Of a stretch of 64,000 nt of DNA, positions 9,085 to 17,977 are shown in pieces. The DNA comes from Kangiella sp. TOML190. Its GTDB lineage: Bacteria > Pseudomonadota > Gammaproteobacteria > Enterobacterales > Kangiellaceae. The notes below the pieces were generated by a model. It was not told where the DNA came from. It did not search any database and saw only the letters and a list, made by a program, of their open reading frames with translations. Numbering within the stretch: position 1 is the stretch's first letter; every line of letters begins with the position of its first letter. Both the position numbers and the translations under genes were made by a program. The DNA is taken from positions 2,152,001 to 2,216,000 of the forward strand of contig NZ_BQYL01000001.1 of assembly GCF_023706045.1 (NCBI RefSeq), read 5' to 3'.

Positions 9085-10410
9085 ATGAAAAAAGTCTACT
9101 TACCTTTAGCTGCTAGCTTAATTGTGGGGTTTGGTGCGATGTGTTATAGCGCCGAAGTTTCTGCTAGTAAAGTCGATAGCAAGATCGAAAGTCAGGCCAA
9201 GGCCATCGAATCCAAGGTGATTGAGTGGCGTCGTCATTTGCATCAAAATCCAGAGCTTTCCAATCGCGAATTTAAAACCAGCAAATACATTGAACAACAT
9301 CTGCGCTCGCTTGGCTTGAAAGTACAAACTGGTGTGGCGCATACAGGCGTAGTTGCCCTTTTAAAAGGCGCTAAGCCAGGCCCTGTGATTGCCTTGCGCG
9401 CGGATATGGATGGCCTACCCGTCAAAGAGCGGACGCCAGTTCCCTTTGCATCTAAAGTTATGGGTGAATATAACGGTAAACAAGTTCCAGTGATGCATGC
9501 TTGCGGTCACGATACCCACATGGCAATTTTGATGGGCACGGCTGAATTGCTCGCGGGAATGAAACAGGAACTTGCGGGCACTATTAAGTTTATCTTCCAA
9601 CCTGCCGAAGAAGGCTCACCTGCGGGTGAAGAAGGCGGTGCGGAGCTGATGGTAAAACAAGGGGTTTTGAAAAATCCTGATGTGGATGCGATCTTTGGCC
9701 TGCATATATGGGCCGGGATGGATGTTGGTACTGTTGGCGTAAAAACGGAAGGTATTATGGCTGGAGTTGATGATATGAAAATCACCGTCAAAGGCAAACA
9801 GGCGCACGGCTCTACCCCTTGGGCGAGTATCGACCCGATTGTTGCCAGCGCACAAATTATCAACGGTCTGCAAACCGTGGTCAGTCGCCATATGAAGCTG
9901 GTGGATGATCCGGCGGTAGTTACCATTGGCGCGATTCATGCTGGAGTGCGCTCGAACATTATCCCTGAAGAGTTGGAAATGTTAGGAACCGTGAGAACTT
10001 TTAGCGAAGCCGATAAGACGAAAACGCGACAACTTATTACCGAAAAAGCCAAGCTGATTGGTCAAAGCATGGGCGCTCAAGTACAAGTCCAGATCCCCTA
10101 CTCGGCTTCTTATCCTGTGACTTATAATAATATTGAACTGACCAATCAAATGCGCCCCACCTTAGAGCGCGTGGCGCAAAAAGTAATTACCATGAAGCCA
10201 GTGACTGGCGCAGAGGACTTTTCAATGTTTGCGCAAAAAGTTCCGGGCATGTTTTTCTTTTTAGGTGGTAAGCCACTAGACACGCCAGAGTTAGAAGCAG
10301 CGCCGCACCATACGCCTGATTTTTATATTGATGAGTCAAGCTTGGTCTATGGCGTTGAAGTCATGACCCAAGTTGCGCTTGATTATCTCGAACAAGCGAA
10401 AAAAAATTAA
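9085..10410 (+). CDS. Secreted M20-family amidohydrolase (peptidase M20D)
   Basis: A 441-residue metallohydrolase of the M20D branch, which includes hippurate and N-acyl-amino-acid amidohydrolases. A signal peptide (MKKVYLPLAASLIVGFGAM to about residue 27) predicts export to the periplasm or beyond, unlike most cytoplasmic members. Metal-binding motifs are visible: ADMDGLP, HACGHDTHMA near residue 140, FQPAEEG near 175, GLHIWAG, and a C-terminal HHTPDF. The lid domain lies between. Likely activity is release of amino acids from N-acylated amino acids or peptides; the real substrate is unknown. It is convergent with comEC, nine bases away. Confidence 0.85.
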   Translation: MKKVYLPLAASLIVGFGAMCYSAEVSASKVDSKIESQAKAIESKVIEWRRHLHQNPELSNREFKTSKYIEQHLRSLGLKVQTGVAHTGVVALLKGAKPGPVIALRADMDGLPVKERTPVPFASKVMGEYNGKQVPVMHACGHDTHMAILMGTAELLAGMKQELAGTIKFIFQPAEEGSPAGEEGGAELMVKQGVLKNPDVDAIFGLHIWAGMDVGTVGVKTEGIMAGVDDMKITVKGKQAHGSTPWASIDPIVASAQIINGLQTVVSRHMKLVDDPAVVTIGAIHAGVRSNIIPEELEMLGTVRTFSEADKTKTRQLITEKAKLIGQSMGAQVQVQIPYSASYPVTYNNIELTNQMRPTLERVAQKVITMKPVTGAEDFSMFAQKVPGMFFFLGGKPLDTPELEAAPHHTPDFYIDESSLVYGVEVMTQVALDYLEQAKKN

Positions 10411-10419
10411 GGTGTCATG

Positions 10420-12723
10420 CTAGCAAGGCGGATTGCGCCAGATCCGCCGTTTTTCACGAACGCTTTGCAGTTTGCCCGTTGCTAAGTTAATGCTTATTTG
10501 GCCGCTACAGCCAGTCATCATTTGCTGAACGGCCAAGTCTTGATAACGTTTTTTAACTTTTGCGTGCGGCATTCCATAGCGATTAAAGCGATCCGTCGAA
10601 TGAATCACCAGCTCTGGTGAGACCGCTTTGATAAAAGGATAGCTCGATGAAGTGTTACTACCATGGTGCGGACTCAGTAAAATATCGGCAGTCAAATCAT
10701 AAGGATAGTCACTGCTAGCAATCTTTAATTCAACCTTGCGTTCAATATCGCCAGTAAGTAATAAACTCTTGCGTTCCGTGCTAACTTTAACAACACAACT
10801 TTGGTTATTCGATTTTAATGCTTTAGGGTTTGCATATACAAATTCAAGCTGTAAATTTGCAAACTGCTTTTTTATTCCTGTCTGGCAACTATTTGCTCGA
10901 ATTAGCTCTTGTACATTAAAAGCTTTTGATAAGGCTGTCACCCCGCCGGAATGATCCATGTCATTATGGCTAATAATCAGCAAATCGATTTGGCTAATTC
11001 CAAGTCGTCGTAAACTGGGGGTGAGATAGAATTCAGCACTTGAGAAAAACTGATTAGCAAAGCCCGTATCGTACAATATTGCATATTCTGGGTTATAGAC
11101 TAAGGCCGATAAACCATGCCCTACATCAAAAATTACTAGTTTAAATTCTTGTGTCTTATTTTGATACATCCAAGCAAATAGGCTGACCAGTAATAATGCC
11201 ATTATCGGCATAATTTTTATTTTTCCTAAAGGCATCAGGCTTATTAATAAAACCACAAATAAGATCAACCAAAGCCACACAGGAATAAATTGTTCTAGTA
11301 GTAAATCCTTATGTTGGAAATGGGTTTGAGAAAAGGCAAAGCTTAAAAAGCCATCGACTTTATGCAAGATCCATGACCAGCCCAAAAGATTAAACAGCAC
11401 TGCTATAAAAATCAATGGTAATAACACAAAGCTGAATAGTGGGATCAATAGCAAATTTGCCAGTACCGCTACTAAACTGGCCTCTTGAAAAATTAACAAT
11501 CCCATTAAAAACATACTGAAACTGATAAACAGTTGTAATTCAATGGTGGATTTCCATATCGAAGTTTTAATGACCCTCCCACTGACATAAAGGCCAATTA
11601 TAAAAACCGCGATAAAACTCAACCAAAAAGATGTTGATAGGACGGCTATTGGATCCCATAATAAAATCAGCAATAACGCCATAGCCAGATTAAAAGCTAA
11701 GCGCTGTTTGTTATGGCTTAGCAGGGTTAGTGCAAAAGCTGCCCACATGATTAAGGCTCTTAATGTCGGGATCGCAAAACCTGCTAAAGCACTGTAAAGC
11801 AAAGCCGCGACGCAGCTCATAATTAGCCCAAATGTTAGAGGTGCTATGCGTGATTGAACAAAACTGGCCCTAGCGGCAATCAAACTTGCCAGCCACAGGG
11901 TTAGCCCTGCGATAATGGCAATATGCAAACCTGAAATAGCCAATAAATGACTGATCCCCAAAGCTTGAATGGTTTGCCGTTGCTGCTCACTAATTTGTGT
12001 TTTTTCACCCAAAATAAGCGCTTGCAAGATCCCTGCTTGCTCGAATCTTGATAATCGCTGGTATAGATGTTGCCGAACCCAACTCAAGGAAAAACTTGCA
12101 GCAGCAGTCAGCCGCATGGCCCCAGAGCTTCTAACCGAAGCTCGCGCATCAATTTGTTGGATAAAATCCTGCTTTTCACCATCATAGCCTGCGTCATTAA
12201 GCGAACTGTAGATGGGTTTTAGCCGCACTTTAAAACGCCAAACCTCGCCTAATTTTGGCCATATCAAATCGGTTTCTTGCAGTGGCTGATTTTGATACCA
12301 ACTCAGTTTTAGCTTCTTATGATTTAAATTTTCATCCTCTGAATTTTGGATAATGGCGGTGAAATACATCGATTGCGGATAAATTGCTGGTATCGATGCT
12401 ATTCTCGCTTCTATAATGGCTTCTTGAGGTTGGGTAAGCGAGATACGGCTATCGAGGCGTGCTTGGCTATGAATTGATAACCATGCTAAACCGGCACAAA
12501 AACCGCTGAAAAATAGCAGTAAGATTAGGCAAATGGTGGGCGTTTCTAGCCTTAAATCCGGCTTGTTGTTGAACCGTGTAGCTCGCCACAGCATGAGTTT
12601 TGGCAAAAAAACCAATAGCGCACTTGCACTAAGCAACGCCAAGCACCATATTAAGTCCAGCGGTGCCGGTAAGATAAATATTGAACAGCAACCAATTAAG
12701 AAGCCCAAGATCCATTTGAGCAC
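10420..12723 (-). CDS. comEC: ComEC/Rec2-family DNA uptake channel
   Basis: A 767-residue multi-spanning membrane protein. It has an N-terminal DUF4131/OB-like region (residues 1-190), the Competence membrane domain with the signature ISHLLAISGLHIAIIAGLTLW near residue 250, and a C-terminal metallo-beta-lactamase domain. The lactamase-like motifs are intact: SHNDMDHSGG near residue 585 and SPHHGSNTSSS near 685. ComEC carries single-stranded DNA across the inner membrane during natural transformation. The start is GTG, with AAGGAAC five to six bases upstream. It is divergent from the DUF2062 gene, a pairing also found in Pseudomonas. The gene looks full length, so competence is possible, though no other com gene is in view. 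Confidence 0.9.
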   Translation of the reverse strand: MLKWILGFLIGCCSIFILPAPLDLIWCLALLSASALLVFLPKLMLWRATRFNNKPDLRLETPTICLILLLFFSGFCAGLAWLSIHSQARLDSRISLTQPQEAIIEARIASIPAIYPQSMYFTAIIQNSEDENLNHKKLKLSWYQNQPLQETDLIWPKLGEVWRFKVRLKPIYSSLNDAGYDGEKQDFIQQIDARASVRSSGAMRLTAAASFSLSWVRQHLYQRLSRFEQAGILQALILGEKTQISEQQRQTIQALGISHLLAISGLHIAIIAGLTLWLASLIAARASFVQSRIAPLTFGLIMSCVAALLYSALAGFAIPTLRALIMWAAFALTLLSHNKQRLAFNLAMALLLILLWDPIAVLSTSFWLSFIAVFIIGLYVSGRVIKTSIWKSTIELQLFISFSMFLMGLLIFQEASLVAVLANLLLIPLFSFVLLPLIFIAVLFNLLGWSWILHKVDGFLSFAFSQTHFQHKDLLLEQFIPVWLWLILFVVLLISLMPLGKIKIMPIMALLLVSLFAWMYQNKTQEFKLVIFDVGHGLSALVYNPEYAILYDTGFANQFFSSAEFYLTPSLRRLGISQIDLLIISHNDMDHSGGVTALSKAFNVQELIRANSCQTGIKKQFANLQLEFVYANPKALKSNNQSCVVKVSTERKSLLLTGDIERKVELKIASSDYPYDLTADILLSPHHGSNTSSSYPFIKAVSPELVIHSTDRFNRYGMPHAKVKKRYQDLAVQQMMTGCSGQISINLATGKLQSVREKRRIWRNPPC

Positions 12724-12773
12724 AACAAGTTCCTTAATGAATTATTAACATAATAGTTTTATATTGAAATCAG

Positions 12774-13337
12774 ATGCCACGCAAGTTTTTTAAAAAAATC
12801 TCGCCCGATCCAAAGACTATCAAAGAAAATAAATTCTTGAGTATCTTTGGCAACTGGTTACATGAGCCTCAATTATGGCATCTAAACCGCTATAGCGCCT
12901 CAGCTGCTTTCGCCATCGGTTTATTTTGTGCTTTCATCCCAGTACCCTTTCAAATGATCATAGCCGCAGCTCTAGCCATCGGCCTAAAAGCTAATCTACC
13001 CATTTCCATAGCTACTTGCTGGGTCACCAACCCTCTGACCATTCCGCCGATGTTTTACTTTGCTTATAAAGTTGGGACTTGGATCCTTGGTGCGCCAGTT
13101 GAAGACTTTGTATTCGAACTTTCTATGGAGTGGTTGCAAAACGAACTGCTCGCCATCTGGAAACCCTTTTTATTAGGATGCTTAATTTGTGCGATTGCTG
13201 CGGGACTTTTAGGTTATGTGACGATTCAATTAGCATGGCGCTATCATGTGGTGATGGCTTGGCGTGCTCGCAAAGAACGCTGGAAAGAAACCATCAAAGA
13301 AAAATTACAGATTGGTGACGATGCTAACAAGCCTTAA
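12774..13337 (+). CDS. DUF2062 membrane protein
   Basis: A 187-residue inner-membrane protein of the DUF2062 family. The diagnostic stretch runs from residue 30 to 95: HLNRYSASAAFAIGLFCAFIP, then CWVTNPLTIPPMFYFAYKVG. Three or four hydrophobic segments (about 43-65, 70-105 and 140-160) and a basic, Arg/Lys-rich C-terminus are seen. No biochemical role is established; in several Pseudomonas-like genomes the gene lies between comEC and lolCDE, as it does here. Start ATG 12774 has only a weak ribosome-binding site. Confidence 0.8.
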   Translation: MPRKFFKKISPDPKTIKENKFLSIFGNWLHEPQLWHLNRYSASAAFAIGLFCAFIPVPFQMIIAAALAIGLKANLPISIATCWVTNPLTIPPMFYFAYKVGTWILGAPVEDFVFELSMEWLQNELLAIWKPFLLGCLICAIAAGLLGYVTIQLAWRYHVVMAWRARKERWKETIKEKLQIGDDANKP

Positions 13338-13419
13338 CTCGCCCCGGGTTATCTCACAACTTGCTAATACCGAAAAAGTAGGATAAATGGTATATTAGTG
13401 ATAACACAAGGAGGTCGTC

Positions 13420-13881
13420 ATGAATATTTTTCACTTAGTCAAACCTTTTATTCTTGTCATTTTTTTAGTGTCTTGCGCCCATGTTCCGGAGCAACCTCAG
13501 CCACAAAACATCAGTTTTGAAAAGGCTATGGAGCAAATTGCTTTAGGACTGCAAAAGTTTAACGAAACCAGCCAGCAAGCTGAACAAAGCTTTGGCTTAG
13601 TTCCCGCCGAAGTGGTAGCCACTTTTAACATTGGGGTAGTCACCAGCGGGCAAAACCAAACCAGCTTAACTGTCAATCCTGCTAATTTAGTTTCTGAGGT
13701 TCATAGTTTTGGTACTAGCTGGAACTATGAAGCCAGCTCAGAAAAGTCCAATACCATTGAAATCAAGTTTCGCAATCTGCTGTTTGCAAAATCGGGCGAA
13801 GCTTTTTATGACAAAGATGATATCGGTGAGCTAATTCAAAAACTCAAAGATGCTGGCATCGACGTTCATTACACCAAATAA
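13420..13881 (+). CDS. Small lipoprotein, possibly Trypco2-like
   Basis: A 153-residue putative lipoprotein with a lipobox at residues 16-20 (FLVSC) and an excellent AAGGAGG site eight bases upstream of ATG. The mature part has a helix (residues 30-60) followed by a beta-rich stretch (60-115: VVATFNIGVVTSG, then alternating NTIEIKFRNLLF). That order of helix then strands, ending in a polar tail, resembles the small Trypco2/trypsin-co-occurring domain, but the match is by eye and weak. No function should be inferred. It is followed 220 bases later by another small lipoprotein gene. Confidence 0.6.
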   Translation: MNIFHLVKPFILVIFLVSCAHVPEQPQPQNISFEKAMEQIALGLQKFNETSQQAEQSFGLVPAEVVATFNIGVVTSGQNQTSLTVNPANLVSEVHSFGTSWNYEASSEKSNTIEIKFRNLLFAKSGEAFYDKDDIGELIQKLKDAGIDVHYTK

Positions 13882-14104
13882 TCAGCTATAGAGCGACAAT
13901 GCTATAGAAAACAGTTTAACTTAAGCACTTAACTCTCTGTTTATTATTTGAAACAGTTAATTTTAACCCTATCATGTCGTGATGATTTGATGTGTTTATC
14001 GCCAAGAATGTTAGAAATAACGGTTTCAAGAGAAGCTCGTTATTGATAATAAATCGTAAATTAATTAACCTAACATTTACTATTACAACAGCGTAAATAA
14101 AAAG

Positions 14105-14464
14105 ATGAAACTATTGCTAACCCTTTTTAGTCCGATAATACTTTTCGCTTGTAGTACAATTAGCGATCAATATCCAGAAAGAAAACCACCTGATTTAACA
14201 ACTTTCTATAAACAAGCAGGTTATCCACTTGAGGCGTCGCCGCCTCAGTATCCAAGAAAAGCCGCCATACGTAACATCGAAGGTTGGGTATTGTTTGAAT
14301 TCAACTTATCGCAAGCTGGCAAGCCGACGAACCTTAAAGTTATAGATTCTTACCCTCAAGGTATATTCGAAGAAGAAGCAAGTAAAGCCTTTAAAGAATG
14401 GACTTTTCAGCACATCAATGACGTGGATAGCTATAAATACATTCTGGAGTTTAAGTTACGCTAA
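14105..14464 (+). CDS. Stand-alone TonB C-terminal-domain lipoprotein
   Basis: A 119-residue protein made of a lipoprotein signal (LFSPIILFACS, Cys16), a linker of about 30 residues and a TonB C-terminal domain. The domain signature is clear: YPRKAAIRNIEGWVLFEF at about residues 49-66, then VIDSYPQGIFEEEASKAF and the closing WTFQ. Classic TonB has an inner-membrane anchor and a long Pro-rich span; both are absent, so this cannot transduce energy in the usual way. It may be an outer-membrane-tethered adaptor, but this is inference. A second TonB_C protein with the same SYP.G.F signature is at 50325-51650. Confidence 0.75.
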   Translation: MKLLLTLFSPIILFACSTISDQYPERKPPDLTTFYKQAGYPLEASPPQYPRKAAIRNIEGWVLFEFNLSQAGKPTNLKVIDSYPQGIFEEEASKAFKEWTFQHINDVDSYKYILEFKLR

Positions 14465-14508
14465 CATACCGTTGTAATAATTATGGTATGAAATTTTCTT
14501 GATTAGAG

Positions 14509-15204
14509 TTATTTAAATAATTTCCCGTCTTCTAACTTTAGTTGCCGCTGCATTTTTCCGGCCAGCTCTAAATCGTGAGTAACGGTAACGAAGCTGGTGC
14601 CCAGGTCTTTGTTTAATTCGCACATCAGATCGTAAACTTTTTCCGCCGTGGTATGATCCAAATTACCCGTTGGTTCATCCGCTAACACCACTAGCGGCTG
14701 ATTAACAATCGCGCGTGCAAAAGCGATTCGCTGCCGCTCGCCACCAGATAGCTCAGAGGGTTTATGCAGCTTTCGATTGGCAAGGCCGACTCTATCAATA
14801 AAATCATCCGCAGTTTTTAGCGCTTCAGTGCGATTAACATCGCCAATAATTAATGGCATAGCAACGTTTTCTTGGGCGGTAAACTCTGGCAACAAGTGGT
14901 GGAATTGATAAACAAAGCCAATCTGCTGGTTACGAAACTGACCTTGTAGTTTTGCCGATAACTGATGAATGTTTTGGCCATTAATCACTACTTCACCAGC
15001 ATTAGGTTTATCCAAAGCGCCGACTAGATGTAATAAAGTGCTTTTACCCGAACCCGAGGCGCCAACGATAGCCAGCTGTTCGCCTTTGTCAACAGTGAAA
15101 CTCAAATTATCTAACACATCAACCTGTAACGCGCCATCTTTATAGCTACGGCTTAAGTTACTAACCTCAATCAGGCGATTAGATTTATTCTTGTCATTAT
15201 TCAT
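14509..15204 (-). CDS. lolD: Lipoprotein-releasing ABC transporter ATPase LolD
   Basis: A 231-residue ABC ATPase of the LolD/MacB type. Walker A (GASGSGKSTLL, near 43-53), the Q-loop, the signature LSGGERQRIAFARA, Walker B (LVVLADEPTGNLD) and the switch histidine (VTVTHDLELA) are all present. LolD powers release of lipoproteins from the inner membrane to LolA. It overlaps the end of the permease gene by 8 bases, so the two are translationally coupled. The pairing with a LolC/E permease separates it from FtsE or MacB. Confidence 0.92.
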   Translation of the reverse strand: MNNDKNKSNRLIEVSNLSRSYKDGALQVDVLDNLSFTVDKGEQLAIVGASGSGKSTLLHLVGALDKPNAGEVVINGQNIHQLSAKLQGQFRNQQIGFVYQFHHLLPEFTAQENVAMPLIIGDVNRTEALKTADDFIDRVGLANRKLHKPSELSGGERQRIAFARAIVNQPLVVLADEPTGNLDHTTAEKVYDLMCELNKDLGTSFVTVTHDLELAGKMQRQLKLEDGKLFK

Positions 15205-16447
15205 AACGAAGCGCCTCTGCTGGCTGGGTTCTCGAAGCTTTCCAAGAAGGATAAATGGTGGCTGCGATGCTAATAACTAACGACCATTTAGCAATCTGTA
15301 CCACATCAGAAGATTTTAGTTCAGTCGGCAAAAAATTAACAAAATAAACATTTTGTGGGAAAACTCTAACCTTAAACACTTCTTCAATCCACTGCACTAT
15401 GTCAGGCAAATTTTGCGCCAATAAGATCCCCAAAATCACCCCAACGGCAGTACCAATCACGCCGTTTATCACACCCGAAGTCATAAAAACTCTCATGATC
15501 GAGCCAGGACTAGCGCCAAGAGTTCGCAGAATCGCAATATCCGCCTGCTTTTCGGTCACGAGCATTACCAGCGAGGTGACGATATTAAAAGCCGCCACCG
15601 CAATAATAAAGACCAATAGAATAAACATGATCTTCTTTTCCATATCAATGGCGTTAAATAAGGTTTGGTGTTGGCGCGTCCAGTCAGATAGCATATATTC
15701 GCCTTGTAGCGAGTTACTGACTTCAAACGCCGTATCGTAAGCCTGCATGACATCATTAGTTTTAAGTTGTAAAGCCGTCACGCCATCTTTGATCCGCAGC
15801 AATTTAGCCGCATCTTGCATATGAACAAAAGCCAAGCCCTTATCCACTTCAGACTTAGTATCGAAAATGCCGACCACATTAAAGCGCTTGGTTCTAGGAT
15901 TTACTCCAGCAATACTAATTTTAGTCTCACTAAAAATCATTAAAGAAACTTTATCACCCAGACCAGCGGCCAGTTTGCGAGCCAAAGAAGAGCCAAGAAT
16001 AATGTTATATTGACCTGCTTTTAAGTCTTCGATCTCACCCACTTTCATATTGTTCGGAACCACCGAAACCTCAGCCAGTTTTTCCGGCAAAATCCCTTGT
16101 ACAAAGCCCACCTGATTAAGGCCTAAATGCCTAAACATGGTTTCCGATTGAATATAAGGTGATGCGCCAATAATCCGCGGGTGCTGTTTAACTTTAGCTT
16201 CTATCGCTGGCCAGTCTTTAAGTTCGCCGGCAAAGTCTTGCACCAAAACGTGCGGCGATACGCCTAAAATTCTATCCCGTAGCTCGCGCTCAAAACCATT
16301 CATCACCGACATCACGGTAATCAGCACCATTACCCCTAAAGCAATACCAATCATAGAAATAATGGAAATTAAAGAAATAAAACGGTTGCGCCTTTTGGCA
16401 CGGGTATAACGCAAACCAACCAACAGAGAAAAAGGTAATTTCATCAT
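15197..16447 (-). CDS. lolC: LolC/LolE-family lipoprotein-releasing permease (possibly LolF type)
   Basis: A 416-residue permease with one transmembrane helix near residues 25-50, a large periplasmic domain (about 50-270) and three C-terminal helices (about 275-300, 320-345 and 375-400). The signature MMKLPFSLLVGLRYTRAKRR at the start and KQADIAILRTLGASPGSIM near residue 297 are diagnostic for LolC/E. Two consecutive ATG codons open the gene. E. coli needs separate LolC and LolE proteins, but only one permease gene lies here next to lolD, so the complex could be a homodimer of the LolF kind unless lolE lies elsewhere in the genome. Confidence 0.88.
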   Translation of the reverse strand: MMKLPFSLLVGLRYTRAKRRNRFISLISIISMIGIALGVMVLITVMSVMNGFERELRDRILGVSPHVLVQDFAGELKDWPAIEAKVKQHPRIIGASPYIQSETMFRHLGLNQVGFVQGILPEKLAEVSVVPNNMKVGEIEDLKAGQYNIILGSSLARKLAAGLGDKVSLMIFSETKISIAGVNPRTKRFNVVGIFDTKSEVDKGLAFVHMQDAAKLLRIKDGVTALQLKTNDVMQAYDTAFEVSNSLQGEYMLSDWTRQHQTLFNAIDMEKKIMFILLVFIIAVAAFNIVTSLVMLVTEKQADIAILRTLGASPGSIMRVFMTSGVINGVIGTAVGVILGILLAQNLPDIVQWIEEVFKVRVFPQNVYFVNFLPTELKSSDVVQIAKWSLVISIAATIYPSWKASRTQPAEALRYE

Positions 16448-16738
16448 TTTTTTAGTGGGATCAGAATTAACTGACCGCCAGTAATCCTTACCAATTGTTA
16501 ATTATAAAGAACTTGGATCTGCCACAATATAGATTTCGAGCAGAGTTGCAATTTTGCCACTAATTGCTTGATAAATCATGCAATTTGGCGATTAGAGTGG
16601 CGACATAGTGAATGGTTCACCGTTTAAAATCAATCTCTTCGCTATAATTTAGCTCAAATTATGAAAATATTTTACTAAGTGCTTGTTTTTGTTATGCTAT
16701 AGAAAACAAGTAAGGATAAATGAAAACAGAGGATTAGC

Positions 16739-17020
16739 ATGAAAAATCTAGCTATTTTATTACTAGCAGGCGGTTTGGCTTTAGGGGTAAATAGTAGCCG
16801 CGCTGACGAAGTAAAAGTTCCGGTTGGCGCTCAAGCCAAATCGGATATACAAACCCCAAAGCGCGGTACTCTAAAGTCGCAAGTGCGGAAAAAATACGGC
16901 GAACCTAATTCAGTCTCGGGGCCAGTGGGAAATCCGCCTATCAGCCAATGGCGCTACAATGGCTTTACCGTTTATTTTGAGTATAACCATGTGGTACATG
17001 CCGTGGTGCATCGCTCTTAA
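16739..17020 (+). CDS. Small secreted conserved protein
   Basis: A 93-residue protein with a clear signal peptide (to about residue 22, NSSRA before DE), so the mature periplasmic protein is about 70 residues. The mature part carries RKKYGEPNSVSGPVGNPPI followed by an aromatic W-R-Y-N-G-F-T-V-Y-F-E run and ends in VVHRS. This resembles small conserved proteobacterial proteins of unknown function that begin with a G-x-P turn, as in the SmpA/OmlA-like fold. A GAGG site precedes ATG. A TATAAT at 16643-16648 and the inverted repeat CTTGTTTT/AAAACAAG (16682-16710) lie upstream. Monocistronic, with its own terminator. Confidence 0.65.
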   Translation: MKNLAILLLAGGLALGVNSSRADEVKVPVGAQAKSDIQTPKRGTLKSQVRKKYGEPNSVSGPVGNPPISQWRYNGFTVYFEYNHVVHAVVHRS

Positions 17021-17035
17021 GCAATACCAAATTAC

Positions 17036-17063
17036 AAAAAACGGGCTAAATGCCCGCTTTTTT
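17036..17063 (+). terminator. Terminator of the small secreted protein gene
   Basis: An A-rich lead, the stem CGGGC/GCCCG (17042-17046 and 17052-17056) and a T6 run begin 16 bases after the stop codon. It may also work in reverse for the broken DUF2059 gene. Confidence 0.75.
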
Positions 17064-17113
17064 GTGCTGCTTAATTATTAGTACTATTTAAAACTCTATT
17101 GATTCAAGCCCTA

Positions 17114-17593
17114 CTACTTTAAAATTTCTTGAATTTCTCGACCAAAGTCTTGTTGCAACGAAGTTGAGATCTCAACGCCTAATTGACTACTTTTTTGCAT
17201 AATAACCGGCAACTCCTTAACAAACTTTTTACCGGACTCCGTTTTATAAAAAGCCAATAAATCTTTTAATTCTTGCTCATTAAAAGTATTGCTGTATAAA
17301 TCAATAATGCCATTGACAAGGCGCGGATCATTAGCAAATTTATTCGCATATTTATCCACTAACTGATTAATCTGCTCTAATTTTTCCGCTGCAACGCCCT
17401 GACTTTGTAGTTGTTATATAAAAGGATCCATACCCAACTTAAAGCCAGCAACAGTAGCCTCTTTCGGATCGTTTAGGCTCATCAGCTCTTTAGCTAACTG
17501 ATTTTTAGCAGCAGCATCGGCAATGACGCTGTTAAGACCAAAACTAGCCATTCCGAAGCTAACGGTAAGCAGCACAACTTTACTTATTTTCAT
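17114..17593 (-). pseudogene. DUF2059 secreted protein gene broken by one in-frame stop
   Basis: Reading the minus strand from ATG at 17593 (AAGGAAA site upstream) gives one open frame of 159 codons except for TAA at codon 60 (17414-17416). The first part is a signal peptide (MKISKVVLLTVSFGMASFG) then AKNQLAKELMSLNDPKEATVAG. The second part, after the stop, is QLQSQGVAAEKLEQINQLVD, then FNEQELKDLLAFYKTESGKK and VMQK-like sequence, which is the DUF2059 domain. There is no frameshift. TAA could come from CAA by a single C-to-T change, giving an intact FIQQLQ. A recent nonsense mutation or a sequencing error is most likely; restart at the GTG of VDKYANKF (17359) would lack the export signal. Confidence 0.8.
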
Positions 17594-17623
17594 AATAATT
17601 TCCTTTAAGGTTATCGTGTTAAG

Positions 17624-17977
17624 TTATTTCAATTGCACCAAGATATAAGGCGCTACTACCACTGTCCAAAATTGTGTATCGGCTTTGCAGTTCGCTTTGA
17701 CAAACTCGATTGGCATGGCTTGAATTTTTTCTTGATCAATTAATTTCGCAATTTCTTGACCATTATCTAGCGACATATCGGCAGCACAATTGATCAAGTC
17801 CACTCCTTGTTGAATCAATAGCAAGTTACCTTTAGCGAAGAAGCGTTCGATTTCTGGCCAAGCTACCACAGCCGTTTCGCCGTTTAATTTAGCAATCAAC
17901 TCTTCTCTTGGCGTTAATTGGCTCACTATATCGGTTGGCTGTGCTACCTTGCTGGACTCGGACTTATTGCTGCTCAT
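17624..17977 (-). CDS. DUF2288 family protein
   Basis: A 117-residue soluble protein of the DUF2288 family, recognised from LIAKLNGETAVVAWPEIERFF, the AKG/D-x-V segment and the closing FWTVVVAPYILVQLK. I chose ATG at 17977 (MSSNKSESS), which overlaps the last codons of the upstream mscS gene by 14 bases (CATGAGCAGCAA shared), rather than an in-frame start further upstream that would overlap by 89 bases. The overlap implies translational coupling with the channel. No function is known for the family. Confidence 0.8.
   Translation of the reverse strand: MSSNKSESSKVAQPTDIVSQLTPREELIAKLNGETAVVAWPEIERFFAKGNLLLIQQGVDLINCAADMSLDNGQEIAKLIDQEKIQAMPIEFVKANCKADTQFWTVVVAPYILVQLK

Noticed and set aside
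13899-13913. ATGCTATAGAAAACA repeated at 16694-16708
   Set aside because: A 15-base match between two places is expected by chance in a 64-kb AT-leaning sequence, and there are no matching flanks.
16608-16620. GTGAATGGTTCAC palindrome upstream of the small secreted gene
   Set aside because: Only five-base arms, single copy, no known regulator that fits.
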